A stretch of DNA of 64,000 bases from NCBI GenBank assembly GCA_030526425.1, contig JAUNCT010000005.1, positions 1 to 64,000 of the forward strand, given 5' to 3'. A program made the translations under genes and the position numbers. Shown piece after piece: positions 7,961 through 16,775 of the stretch; within the stretch, counting starts at the first letter, position 1; every line of letters starts with the position of its first letter. The notes under the pieces were generated by a model, which worked only from the letters and a program-made list of their open reading frames with translations, ran no database searches and was not told where the DNA came from. The DNA is from Clostridia bacterium (GTDB taxonomy: Bacteria; Bacillota; Clostridia; Christensenellales; CAG-138).

Positions 7961-9727
7961 ATGAGAAAGTATGCGTTTTCCGCCCGGTTTCGCCGGGCGC
8001 TTGTTGCCGCCTGCGCGGCATCGGTCCTTTTCGGGCTCTCCGTTGCCTTTGCGGCGGAAAAGCCCGTGACCACACCGCGTCCGACTGCGGTGCCCTCGTT
8101 GTACGATACGCTCCCCGCGCCGTGCGATGTGCTCGTCGTGCTCGCGCATCCGGGGGATGAGACCCTGTTTTTCCCGGGGCTGCTCGGCACGCTTGCCGGC
8201 GGGCGCGGGCTCGATGTGCGTGTGCTGTATCTTTCCTGCGCTTCGGAAGAGCTGCGCGCCTTCGCAGAGGAGACGCTTGCCGCCTCCGGCGTGACGAACC
8301 CGCCCGAATTCTGGAACCTCGGCGGGATCTATTACGAAACACGACAGCATGCGGCGAACAACTGCGGCGGGGTCGACAAGCTCATCCGCAACATGACGGA
8401 CCTGATCCGCTATTACCGCCCGAAGTACGTCGTGACGCACGACCCCGAAGGGGAATACGGGCACGGGCTGCATGTGCTCGCTTCCGAGATCGTGACCCGC
8501 GCGTGCGCGAATTCGCATTCGCCCAAAAAGCTCGCCAATTCGGTCAAGACCTACGGCATCCACGCACCGGAGTATATTTATTATCATACCGCGGAGCCCG
8601 AAGGCGCCGTCGTTCTCGATCTCAACGAGCATCTGACGGAAACGACCCTGCGCGACGCGAACGCCGCCCGGTACGATGTGCTGCGCCCCCTGCTGCCGAT
8701 CGGCATCGACATCACACGCGATGCTTACACACAGCCGCTGTTCCGCGCCGAAGCCGCGCCCGGTTCCTCCGGAACGGACGCGGGGCTGTTTTCGGAAAAC
8801 GATCCTTCGGTGCCGCGCACCGAATACCGCGCACCCGAGGTCGTCGAGGGGGATTACTGCGGTGTGTTCTCCGAAACGGAGAGTGCTGCGGCAAGACCCG
8901 AAGAGGGTTTTTGGGAATACCGCAGCCCGAACCTTGCGGTGACCGTCGAACACAGGGAATTCAAAACCGACGAGGGGCAAGATGTTGCATATAACGTTGC
9001 GCACATCTTCACGCAGAACGAAGACGCGTTCGTGCCGGGCATCCGCGAAACGAAGGCGCATGAATACCCGTGGTTCATGGCGCGCCGTTACAAGGCGGTG
9101 CTCGCGATCACCGGCGACAACATGACGGTCGCCGAGGGCAAATACAAGGGCATCATCATCCGCGACGGAGAAGTATTCAACGACCGCGCCGGGGCGGATA
9201 CCCTTGTAATGGGGGCGGACGGCTCGCTGCGCATCCTCCCCGCGGGAGAACAGACGGCGGAGCAGCTGCTGGCAGAGGGCGTGCGGAACACGTTCTCGTT
9301 CGGTCCGACGCTGATCGCGAACGGCAGGATACAACATGAGCAGCTGCACACGTCGAAGGTGCAGCGCAAAAACCCGCGCGTCGCCATCGGCATGGTCGAA
9401 CCCGGGCATCTCGTCGTCATTCAAGTCGACGGACGCCAACGGGGGTACAGCCTGGGCGTGACGCTCGAAATGCTTGCCGCCATGTTCTGGGCGGAAGGCT
9501 GCACCGAAGCGTACAACCTCGACGGCGGCAGATCCGCCGCGCTCGTGTTCATGGGCGAACACATCAACCGGCATGCGGGCAACAGCGCGGATATCCAGCG
9601 CGCCCTGCCGGACGCGCTGATGTGGGGGCGTTCCGACCTGGTGCCTGGACCTTATGAACCCGTGTACAACATCGGCAACGGTCCGAGAAAAGAACCCTAT
9701 CTCGAAAAGGAGCCCGCGGTGAAATGA
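7961..9727 (+). CDS. Secreted PIG-L deacetylase-like / phosphodiester glycosidase fusion
   Basis: A 588-residue exported two-domain protein. Residues 1-28 are a signal peptide. Residues about 45-230 are PIG-L/LmbE-like, with motif I as AHPGDE and the later EYGHGLH motif. The usual AHPDDE has Gly in place of the first Asp, the general base in characterised deacetylases, so activity is uncertain. Residues about 330-580 are a NAGPA-type phosphodiester glycosidase domain with VEPGHLVVIQVDG and NLDGGRSA. Family knowledge suggests N-deacetylation of an amino sugar and cleavage of sugar phosphodiesters; the real substrate is unknown. Its stop overlaps the LRR gene start (ATGA). It is probably leaderless, since the promoter -10 abuts the ATG. 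Confidence 0.85.
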   Translation: MRKYAFSARFRRALVAACAASVLFGLSVAFAAEKPVTTPRPTAVPSLYDTLPAPCDVLVVLAHPGDETLFFPGLLGTLAGGRGLDVRVLYLSCASEELRAFAEETLAASGVTNPPEFWNLGGIYYETRQHAANNCGGVDKLIRNMTDLIRYYRPKYVVTHDPEGEYGHGLHVLASEIVTRACANSHSPKKLANSVKTYGIHAPEYIYYHTAEPEGAVVLDLNEHLTETTLRDANAARYDVLRPLLPIGIDITRDAYTQPLFRAEAAPGSSGTDAGLFSENDPSVPRTEYRAPEVVEGDYCGVFSETESAAARPEEGFWEYRSPNLAVTVEHREFKTDEGQDVAYNVAHIFTQNEDAFVPGIRETKAHEYPWFMARRYKAVLAITGDNMTVAEGKYKGIIIRDGEVFNDRAGADTLVMGADGSLRILPAGEQTAEQLLAEGVRNTFSFGPTLIANGRIQHEQLHTSKVQRKNPRVAIGMVEPGHLVVIQVDGRQRGYSLGVTLEMLAAMFWAEGCTEAYNLDGGRSAALVFMGEHINRHAGNSADIQRALPDALMWGRSDLVPGPYEPVYNIGNGPRKEPYLEKEPAVK

Positions 9728-10584
9728 AACGGTTATTGCGCACGATCCTCTGCGCCGCTTTGCTTGCGGCGTTCGTCGTGTCCGCGGTTGCGGAGGAGAC
9801 CGCGGTCTTTTTCGGCGCCGAGGTCCCGCGGGATGCGGAGGTGCTGACGCTCGACGGCGTCGCTCTGTCGGATACGGAATTCGCCGCGCTCCCCGAAACG
9901 GTCGCCGCGTTCCCGAACCTCAAGACGCTGGAACTCCTGCATACGGGCAGAACGAACGAAGAACTGGCGGAGCTGAATGAAAAGCTCGGCAACGTCCGCG
10001 TGGTGTGGACGGTGAAGATGGGCAAGCTTTGGGAGCTCCGCACGGATGAAAAATATTTTTCCACGAAGCACTCCAGCCAAAAGCGGCACGAGAAGACCCG
10101 CCTGAAAACGGAGGACATCCAAGTCCTGCAATACTGCACGGATCTCGAGGCGCTGGATCTCGGGCACCATTCCATCACGGATATCTCGGTGCTCGCGAAC
10201 CTCAAAAAGCTGCGCATCCTCATCTGCATCGACAACCGCGTCAGCGACCTTTCGCCGCTGGCGGAACTGCCGGAGCTCGAATATCTCGAGCTGTTCCTGC
10301 TGCGGGTGACGGACCTTTCGCCGCTGGCGGACCATCCGAAGCTCAAACATCTGAACCTCGCGCACAACCGGCTGAAGAACAGCGACCTTTCGCCGCTGTA
10401 CACGCTGACCGGGCTCGAACGGCTTTGGATCAACAGCTGCGGGTTGACCAAGCAACAGCAGCAGGACCTGAAGACCGCGTTGCCGGATACGCGTATGGAA
10501 TTCAAAGAATACGATTCCACGGGCGCGGGCTGGCGGACGGGTGAGGTCTATCAAAACCTGCGAGAGATATTCCAATACGGTTGA
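9724..10584 (+). CDS. Secreted leucine-rich repeat protein
   Basis: A 286-residue exported LRR protein with a signal peptide at residues 1-21. A module ending in WTVKMGKLWELRTDEKYFS precedes about five internalin-like LRRs (LEALDLGHHSITDIS, RVSDLSPLAELPELEYLEL and so on). The C-terminus closes with a GAGWRTGEVYQNLREIFQ segment like that of the LRR lipoprotein at 16776. LRR solenoids bind proteins or glycans; there is no catalytic motif. It lies between two paralogous PIG-L/glycosidase fusions. It overlaps the upstream gene by 4 bp, and its stop is 14 bp from the next start, so the three are almost certainly co-translated and may form a surface complex. Confidence 0.88.
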   Translation: MKRLLRTILCAALLAAFVVSAVAEETAVFFGAEVPRDAEVLTLDGVALSDTEFAALPETVAAFPNLKTLELLHTGRTNEELAELNEKLGNVRVVWTVKMGKLWELRTDEKYFSTKHSSQKRHEKTRLKTEDIQVLQYCTDLEALDLGHHSITDISVLANLKKLRILICIDNRVSDLSPLAELPELEYLELFLLRVTDLSPLADHPKLKHLNLAHNRLKNSDLSPLYTLTGLERLWINSCGLTKQQQQDLKTALPDTRMEFKEYDSTGAGWRTGEVYQNLREIFQYG

Positions 10585-10598
10585 GGAAAGGAAAGCCG

Positions 10599-12584
10599 AT
10601 GAAACGCAAAACGATCCGAACGATCGCTATGATGACGGCACTGGGGTGCTGTTCCTGCCCTGTGCTCGCAACCGACGGCGCAACGTCTGAGGTGCCGGGA
10701 AAGGTGCCCGCGGGCGTACAGGTCGCCGAAGAGTACACGCATCTGTTGCCGCGCCTCGGCGACGATGCGATCGCCACCCGCGTTACGATGAAAGCGGGCA
10801 AGGGCATCACCGTTTCCCGGAACGAGGGTGATGACGTGCGGGGCGTATACATCACCTGGTACAGCGCGCCGGCACAGCTGACGGTCGTGCGCAAAGGGGC
10901 GGACGGGAAGCCGCTGAAGAAGGAACGCATCGCCGGGGAGAGCCACCGGCAGTACTTCGAAATGGGACAGGACTGCACCGAACTGCAGATCTCCTCGCAA
11001 AAGGGGGAATACACCCCCGCCGAGGTGCGTGTGATCCATGCCGGGGAGACCGTGCCGTTTTCGGGAACGGAGGCGGATGTGCTCGTATTCGTGCCGGCAC
11101 CCGGTGACGAGTACACGCTTTACGGCGGGCTGCTGCCGCGCTTGGTCAAAAACGGATACCGCGTACAGCTCGTATACATGGAAAAAGGCGACCGCCAAAC
11201 CGAGGAGGAGTCGCTTAAGGCGCTCGAACGGCTCGGTGTCGATGTGATGCCGGTCTTTTGGGGGCTGTCCGCGCCGCGCAACGCGGATACCGCCGCACAG
11301 GCGAAGGCATGGAAGCTCGAACTCAAAAAGCGTTCCGCCGCGAAACTCATCGAGACCGTCGCGCCGAAGCTCGTCATCGCCCCGTCGGACGCGGAGGGGA
11401 GCGGTTTGCCGCTCGGTGCGTGCGCTGCGGGCAGCATCGCCGCCGAGGGGACGGAGAAGGCGAACCTTGCGGAAAAGCCCGCGCTGTATCTCGCCGGCAC
11501 CGCGGGGACTGCAACGATCGACTGGACGGCGGATGATGCGCACGATACCGCGGAGAGCCTGTACGCATCCTTCGATACGCAGTGGATCTACCACCGAGCG
11601 CTGCCCGAAACGCTTTCTTTTGCGGACGGTGCGGACCTTTCGCCGTTCAAAGCCGGCACCCCGGCACCCGTGACGCATGAGCAAACGGAGCCGGAAGGCG
11701 CGGAAAACGGAGACGACCTGTGGTTCCGCCGCGCGGGGGAACCCGCGGAGGTCGTGGAGGCGGACGTGGAGAAGGGTGTGTGGAGCTACCGATCGGATAC
11801 GCTTTCCGTCACGGTGGAACGGCACGAAGAACCCGAAACGCCGCTGGTATGGCATGTCGCGCACATCCGCATGCGCGAACGCAACAGTTTCCGCAGCGTC
11901 ATCGCGGCGGATATCGGCAAGCAGCCGCGCCTCCGCGCGTGGCGCATGGCGCGCAAGCAGAAGGCGGTGCTGCTGATTACGGGGGACAACCTCACCACGA
12001 GCGAAACGCCGGTCAAGGGCATGCTCATCCGCAACGACCGGTTCTACGCCGACCGCGGCTATGAAGACAGTATGTATTTCGACGACGGGCTCGGCATGAC
12101 GATCATCCCGCGGAAGACGCTCGACGGGATGGAAACGCTCGAAGGCGGTATCCGCGATGTGTACTCCTTCGGACCCGTTCTCGTCGAAGACGGCGAGATC
12201 CAATGGGAAAAGATCGAGCGGCACCGCGTGGCGAACAACGGAAACCCGCGCTGCGGCGTCGGTATGGTGGAGCCCGGGCATCTCGTGGCGATCGTCGTCG
12301 ACGGGCGCCAAAAGGAATTCAGCGAGGGCGTGGACCTGCGCCGCTTCGCCCGGATGTTTCTCGACGAGGGCTGCAGCCTCGCGTATAATCTCGACGGCGG
12401 CGGTTCGACCGCGATGGTCTTCATGGGGGAGAATCTCAACCAACACGGCGGGCAGAGCTGGGACAAGCAGCGCTTCCTGCCCGAGGCGCTGATGTGGGGC
12501 TATTCGGAACTCGTGCCGACGGAGGACGAACCCGTGTCGAACATCGGCAACGGGTGGGGGAACCTCAAGGACATCAAGGCCTGA
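10599..12584 (+). CDS. Phosphodiester glycosidase with a degenerate PIG-L half
   Basis: A 661-residue paralogue of the protein at 7961. The ATG at 10599 follows GAGGAAAGG; a TTG at 10581 overlapping the previous stop is less likely. Residues 1-30 form a signal peptide (VLATDG region). Residues 30-140 are an extra N-terminal beta-rich region. Residues about 155-330 align with PIG-L, but motif I is PAPGDEY, lacking the metal-binding His, and the second histidine motif is absent, so this half is probably catalytically dead. The C-terminal half keeps a full NAGPA-like domain with MVEPGHLVAIVVDGRQ and NLDGGGSTAMVFMG. It likely acts with the two upstream gene products on a surface glycan. A terminator follows. 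Confidence 0.85.
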   Translation: MKRKTIRTIAMMTALGCCSCPVLATDGATSEVPGKVPAGVQVAEEYTHLLPRLGDDAIATRVTMKAGKGITVSRNEGDDVRGVYITWYSAPAQLTVVRKGADGKPLKKERIAGESHRQYFEMGQDCTELQISSQKGEYTPAEVRVIHAGETVPFSGTEADVLVFVPAPGDEYTLYGGLLPRLVKNGYRVQLVYMEKGDRQTEEESLKALERLGVDVMPVFWGLSAPRNADTAAQAKAWKLELKKRSAAKLIETVAPKLVIAPSDAEGSGLPLGACAAGSIAAEGTEKANLAEKPALYLAGTAGTATIDWTADDAHDTAESLYASFDTQWIYHRALPETLSFADGADLSPFKAGTPAPVTHEQTEPEGAENGDDLWFRRAGEPAEVVEADVEKGVWSYRSDTLSVTVERHEEPETPLVWHVAHIRMRERNSFRSVIAADIGKQPRLRAWRMARKQKAVLLITGDNLTTSETPVKGMLIRNDRFYADRGYEDSMYFDDGLGMTIIPRKTLDGMETLEGGIRDVYSFGPVLVEDGEIQWEKIERHRVANNGNPRCGVGMVEPGHLVAIVVDGRQKEFSEGVDLRRFARMFLDEGCSLAYNLDGGGSTAMVFMGENLNQHGGQSWDKQRFLPEALMWGYSELVPTEDEPVSNIGNGWGNLKDIKA

Positions 12585-12621
12585 AAACGGGTGGGCGACG
12601 CGTCCTCCCGTGAGAAAACGA

Positions 12622-12655
12622 AAAAAGAACCGGTCCGAATCGGACCGGTTCTTTT
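12622..12655. terminator. Bidirectional terminator
   Basis: AAAAGAACCGGTCCG pairs with CGGACCGGTTCTTTT between convergent genes. Confidence 0.9.
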
Positions 12656-12665
12656 GGTGTTGCGA

Positions 12666-13010
12666 TTATTCGCAGCAGTGGCAGCCGCAGCCGCACTCTT
12701 CTTCGTGGTCGTGCTCGCAATCATCGTCACAGCAGCAGCAACCGTCTTCGTCGAAGCGCTGTTCGACGATCTTGATGAGCTCGGGCATCTTGTCCTCGTC
12801 GGCGGGGACGAACTCTTCGAATTCGCCGTTCTCAACGATCTTCATGATGTAGACCTCGCTCTCGTGGTCTTCGTCTTCGTTCTCGAGGTCGGCGGGATCC
12901 AGCAGGACCGCGTATTCCTCTTCTTCATACTCGAAATAATCTACGACTTCAAGTTCGAACTCGTTTCCGTCGTCATCGGAAAACGTCACGATATCGCGTT
13001 CTTCTTCCAT
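12666..13010 (-). CDS. DUF1292 family protein with Cys/His-rich tail
   Basis: A 114-residue acidic cytoplasmic protein. Residues 1-85 match the DUF1292 (YrzB-like) pattern common in Bacillota: DIVTFSDDDGNEFELEVVDY then YAVLLDPADL and EFEEFVPADEDKM. The last 30 residues are unusual, holding CCCC, CEHDH, CGCGCHCC and many acidic residues: eleven cysteines and three histidines, a likely metal-binding tail. The start is the second ATG, because AAAGGAG is 7 bp from it and only 1 bp from the first. The function of DUF1292 is unknown; zinc or other metal binding by the tail is inference. Confidence 0.85.
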   Translation of the reverse strand: MEEERDIVTFSDDDGNEFELEVVDYFEYEEEEYAVLLDPADLENEDEDHESEVYIMKIVENGEFEEFVPADEDKMPELIKIVEQRFDEDGCCCCDDDCEHDHEEECGCGCHCCE

Positions 13011-13165
13011 TGTCATACTCCTTTACACAGTAATGATAGCCTATTTTAGCAGAATTCCGGCTTCGATTCAAGGCATGAACCATAGAACAAACCCGAAAAA
13101 CAATGCGTTTTCCATAGACATTTTTGTTGAAGCGTGCGGAATGGAATGCTATACTGAGAGTGTAA

Positions 13166-13219
13166 CATTGCAAATAATGAACACGGGCGAAAAATATTTT
13201 TTAGCATTGCAAAATTATT
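13166..13219 (+). repeat. Two direct repeats upstream of the PAS/HTH regulator
   Basis: CATTGCAAATAAT at 13166 and CATTGCAAAATTAT at 13205, start to start 39 bp, lie between an extended -10 (TGCTATACT, 13145-13153) and the proximal promoter. They may be binding sites for the adjacent regulator. Confidence 0.4.
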
Positions 13220-13232
13220 TTGTTAAAACACC

Positions 13233-13260
13233 TTGAAAAAAACTTTGAAACTGGTATAGT
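13233..13260 (+). promoter_or_regulatory. Predicted promoter of the regulator-ygeY-ygeW unit
   Basis: TTGAAA and TATAGT are separated by 16 bp, 30 bp upstream of the ATG at 13291. Confidence 0.55.
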
Positions 13261-13290
13261 GAAGGCAGAGATGCCGGGAGGGAAAGAAAT

Positions 13291-13929
13291 ATGGATCTCG
13301 GACTGATGAAACAGTTGGCGCACGCGATCACCGCGCAGTTCGGCTCGAACTGCGAAGTCGTGGTACACGACCTGAAGAATGCGGATTCCGAGCACACCAT
13401 CGTTGCCATCGAAAACGGGCATGTTTCCCAGCGCGAGCTCGGAGACGGTCCCAGCAGGGTGGTCCTCGAAGCGTTGCAGCACAAAGGGGAAGAGTGCCCC
13501 GATGATATGTGCGCTTACATCTCCAAGACCTCCGACGGGCGCATCCTCAAGTCCACTACCGTCTACATGAAGGACGAAAACGGCGCGCCGGAGGGTGTGT
13601 TCTCCATCAATTACGACATCACCGAGTTGCTGATGGCGGACCGTGCGGTCACCTCGCTGCTCAACCACAAGCAGCAGGAGGAAGACCGGCCCGACCCCGT
13701 GATCCCGCGGAGCGTCAACGACCTGCTCGACGACCTGATCGAACAGAGCGTGAAAATGATTGGCAAGCCCGTTGCCATGATGACCAAGAACGACAAGATC
13801 GAGGCGATCCACTTCCTCAACGAGGCGGGCGCTTTCCTGGTCACCAAAAGCGGAGACAAGGTCTCCAAGTATTTCGGCATTTCCAAGTACACGCTGTATT
13901 CCTACATCGACGCCAAGAAGGAAAACTGA
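13291..13929 (+). CDS. YheO-type PAS domain transcriptional regulator
   Basis: A 212-residue DNA-binding protein. Residues 1-115 form the YheO-like PAS domain (FGSNCEVVVHDLKN, then GVFSINYDIT). The C-terminal 70 residues form the matching helix-turn-helix region (EAIHFLNEAGAFLVTKSGD, KVSKYFGISKYTLYSYID). Members such as DauR sense a small molecule and control amino-acid catabolism. GGGAGGGAAAG precedes the ATG. The two downstream genes on the same strand, ygeY and ygeW, are probable targets, perhaps read from the same transcript (95-bp gap). The ligand is unknown. Confidence 0.9.
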   Translation: MDLGLMKQLAHAITAQFGSNCEVVVHDLKNADSEHTIVAIENGHVSQRELGDGPSRVVLEALQHKGEECPDDMCAYISKTSDGRILKSTTVYMKDENGAPEGVFSINYDITELLMADRAVTSLLNHKQQEEDRPDPVIPRSVNDLLDDLIEQSVKMIGKPVAMMTKNDKIEAIHFLNEAGAFLVTKSGDKVSKYFGISKYTLYSYIDAKKEN

Positions 13930-14023
13930 GGAAGCAAACCGGACGGTCCCTCGTTCGGTTTCTCGATAAAACAAAAAGACACCGCACTTCACGACAAATA
14001 CAAAGAAAGGATCTTCAAGCATT

Positions 14024-15415
14024 ATGGAAACCTCCAGAATCGAAGCGGTCAAGCAGGCCGCGCAGGCGTATCTGCCCGCAATGTCCAAGTTCCTCCGCGA
14101 CCTGATCGCGATCCCCAGCGAGAGCTGTGAGGAAGAGGGCGTTATCAAGCGCACCATCGAGGAAATGAAAGCGCTCGGTTATGACGAGGCGTTCATCGAT
14201 CCCGAGGGCAACGCGCTCGGTTACATGGGCACCGGCGACAAGATCATCGCGTTCGACGGTCATATCGACACCGTCGGTATCGGCAACATCGAGAACTGGA
14301 CCGAAGATCCCTATCAGGGTTGGGAAAAGGACGGCATCATCTACGGCCGCGGCGGTTCCGACCAGGAAGGCGGCGTCGTCTCCGCTGTTTACGGCGCGAA
14401 GATCATGAAGGATCTCGACCTCATTCCCGAAGGCTACAAGATCCTCGTCACCGCGACCGTTCAGGAAGAAGACTGCGACGGTCTGTGCTGGCAGTACATC
14501 CACAATGAAGACGGCATCACGCCCGAATTCGTCGTTTCCACCGAGCCCACCGACGGCGGTATCTACCGCGGTCACCGCGGCCGTATGGAGATCCGCGTCG
14601 ACGTTCACGGTGTTTCCTGCCACGGCAGCGCGCCGGAGCGCGGTGACAACGCGATCCACAAGATGGCCGAGATCATCGAAAACGTCCGCGACCTCAACGA
14701 GAACCCCGCAGACGACTCCGTCGAGATCAAGGGTCTCGTGAAGATGCTCGATCCGAAGTACAACCCCGAGCATTATGAAGATGCCCGCTTCCTCGGCCGC
14801 GGCACCTGCACCACCAGCCAGATCTTCTACACCAGCCCGAGCCGCTGCGCTGTTGCGGACAGCTGCTCCATCTCCATCGACCGCCGTATGACCGCGGGCG
14901 AGACCTGGGATTCCTGCCTGAAGGAGATCGAGGATCTGCCGGCTTGCAAGAAGTACGCGAAGGACGTCAAGGTCTCCATGTACATGTACGACCGTCCCGC
15001 TTGGACCGGCCTGAAGTACGAAACCGAGTGCTACTTCCCGACCTGGATCAACAAGGAGACCGCACCGCACGTACAGGCTCTCGCAGATGCGCACAAGGCG
15101 CTCTTCGGCGAGAAGCGTATCGGCAAGCGCGAGGATATGCCCGAAAAGGCGAAGATCAAGCGCGATGAGCCCCTCATCGACAAGTGGACCTTCTCGACCA
15201 ACGGCGTTTCCATCCAGGGCCGCTACGGCATCCCCTGCGTCGGCTTCGGTCCCGGTGCGGAGAGCCAGGCACACGCTCCGAACGAGATCATCTGGGCACA
15301 GGACCTCGCGACCTGCGCTGCTGTTTACGCGCTGACCCCGTCCATGTACAAGGGCAAGGGCGAAGAGGATGTCTGCCAGTTCCGTGCCGGCAAGACCAAC
15401 AACGACATCAAATAA
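14024..15415 (+). CDS. ygeY: YgeY family M20 hydrolase
   Basis: A 463-residue cytoplasmic M20-type metallohydrolase matching the YgeY family, linked in other genomes to selenium-dependent purine catabolism. Metal and catalytic motifs are visible: DGHIDTVG (motif I), [10 protein letters not shown] (bridging Asp) and TVQEEDCDG (Glu pair), with the dimerisation-domain His in [11 protein letters not shown]. It probably deacylates or hydrolyses a carbamoyl- or acyl-diamino acid. It sits 22 bp before ygeW and after the regulator. Codons are strongly C-ending, more than in most neighbours, suggesting high expression. The substrate is not proven for this family. Confidence 0.92.
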   Translation: METSRIEAVKQAAQAYLPAMSKFLRDLIAIPSESCEEEGVIKRTIEEMKALGYDEAFIDPEGNALGYMGTGDKIIAFDGHIDTVGIGNIENWTEDPYQGWEKDGIIYGRGGSDQEGGVVSAVYGAKIMKDLDLIPEGYKILVTATVQEEDCDGLCWQYIHNEDGITPEFVVSTEPTDGGIYRGHRGRMEIRVDVHGVSCHGSAPERGDNAIHKMAEIIENVRDLNENPADDSVEIKGLVKMLDPKYNPEHYEDARFLGRGTCTTSQIFYTSPSRCAVADSCSISIDRRMTAGETWDSCLKEIEDLPACKKYAKDVKVSMYMYDRPAWTGLKYETECYFPTWINKETAPHVQALADAHKALFGEKRIGKREDMPEKAKIKRDEPLIDKWTFSTNGVSIQGRYGIPCVGFGPGAESQAHAPNEIIWAQDLATCAAVYALTPSMYKGKGEEDVCQFRAGKTNNDIK

Positions 15416-15437
15416 TTTTCAAGGGAGATAAAAACCA

Positions 15438-16640
15438 ATGGAAAAGAAATCCAACGTCAAGCAGTTTACCGACCGTCTTGAGAAGCTCGACTTCTCGAAG
15501 ATGTATGAAGGCGACTTTTTCCTGACTTGGGAAAAATCGCAGGATGAGATCGCAGCGGTGTTCGAAGTCGCAGACGCGCTCCGTCACCTCCGCGAGAACA
15601 ACATCTCCACCAAGATCTTCGACAGCGGTCTCGGCATCTCCCTGTTCCGCGACAACTCCACCCGTACGCGTTTCAGCTTCGCGTCCGCTTGCAACCTGCT
15701 CGGTCTCGAAGTTCAGGACCTCGATGAGGGCAAGAGCCAGATCGCGCACGGCGAGACCGTCCGCGAGACCGCGAACATGATCTCCTTCATGGCAGACGTC
15801 ATCGGTATCCGCGACGATATGTACATCGGCAAGGGCAACACCTACATGCACTCCGTCGTCGACGCCGTCACCGAAGGCAACAAAGCCGGCGTTCTCGAGC
15901 AGAAGCCCACGCTGGTCAACCTCCAGTGCGATATCGACCACCCCACTCAGTGCATGGCGGATATGCTCCACATCATCCACGAGTTCGGCGGCGTAGAGAA
16001 CCTGAAGGGCAAGAAGATCGCCATGACCTGGGCATACAGCCCCTCCTACGGTAAGCCCCTCTCCGTCCCGCAGGGCGTCATCGGTCTGATGACCCGCTTC
16101 GGTATGGATGTCAGCCTGGCATATCCCGAGGGATACGAAGTCATGGAAGACGTCGTCAAGGTCGCGGAAAAGAACGCAGCCGAGAACGGCGGTTCCTTCA
16201 CCGTCACCAACGACATGGCGGAAGCGTTCAAGGATGCGGATATCGTTTATCCGAAGTCTTGGGCTCCCTTCAAGGCGATGGAAGAGCGCACCGAGCTTTA
16301 CGGCAAGGGCGACTTCGACGGCATCAAGGCTCTCGAAAAGCGTCTGCTCGCGCAGAACGCGGAGCATAAGAATTGGACCTGCTCCGAAGAGCTCATGAAG
16401 ACCACCAAGGACGGCAAGGCGCTCTACCTGCACTGCCTGCCCGCGGACATCACCGGCGTTTCCTGCGAAGCAGGCGAAGTCGATGCGACCGTCTTCGATC
16501 GTTACCGCGATCCGCTCTACAAGGAAGCTTCCTTCAAGCCCTACATCATCGCCGCGATGATCTTCCTCGCGAAGGTCAAGGATCCGGTCAAGAAGCTGCA
16601 GGAGCTCGAGGAGACCGCGAAGGTCCGCCAGAACGGCTGA
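15438..16640 (+). CDS. ygeW: YgeW family knotted carbamoyltransferase
   Basis: A 400-residue paralogue of ornithine and aspartate carbamoyltransferases. The carbamoyl-phosphate loop is STRTRFSF, followed by DHPTQCMADM and the HCLP motif (LHCLPADITG). Length and the N-terminal EGDFFLTWEKS fit the YgeW clade, which includes putative oxamate or 2,3-diaminopropionate-related carbamoyltransferases. Together with ygeY it could work phosphorolytically, making carbamoyl phosphate for ATP, as proposed for purine breakdown. The expected partner ygeX and selenium genes are not in this window. Biased codon use again indicates high expression. A terminator follows. Confidence 0.93.
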   Translation: MEKKSNVKQFTDRLEKLDFSKMYEGDFFLTWEKSQDEIAAVFEVADALRHLRENNISTKIFDSGLGISLFRDNSTRTRFSFASACNLLGLEVQDLDEGKSQIAHGETVRETANMISFMADVIGIRDDMYIGKGNTYMHSVVDAVTEGNKAGVLEQKPTLVNLQCDIDHPTQCMADMLHIIHEFGGVENLKGKKIAMTWAYSPSYGKPLSVPQGVIGLMTRFGMDVSLAYPEGYEVMEDVVKVAEKNAAENGGSFTVTNDMAEAFKDADIVYPKSWAPFKAMEERTELYGKGDFDGIKALEKRLLAQNAEHKNWTCSEELMKTTKDGKALYLHCLPADITGVSCEAGEVDATVFDRYRDPLYKEASFKPYIIAAMIFLAKVKDPVKKLQELEETAKVRQNG

Positions 16641-16663
16641 ACCACGCACAAATAAGCACTGCC

Positions 16664-16696
16664 GCCCCGCACGCCGCAAGGTGTGCGGGGCTTTTT
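16664..16696 (+). terminator. Terminator of ygeW
   Basis: GCCCCGCAC pairs with GTGCGGGGC, followed by five T. Confidence 0.9.
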
Positions 16697-16712
16697 CTTT
16701 CGGGCAAAAGAA

Positions 16713-16740
16713 ATCCCCCGGTCTTCGGAAAGACCGGGGG
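16713..16740 (-). terminator. Terminator of the LRR lipoprotein gene
   Basis: A perfect stem CCCCCGGTCTT/AAGACCGGGGG, with a T-rich tail on the minus strand. Confidence 0.8.
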
Positions 16741-16775
16741 TCTGTGGATCACGGGATTTGAACGAACGGCATCGG

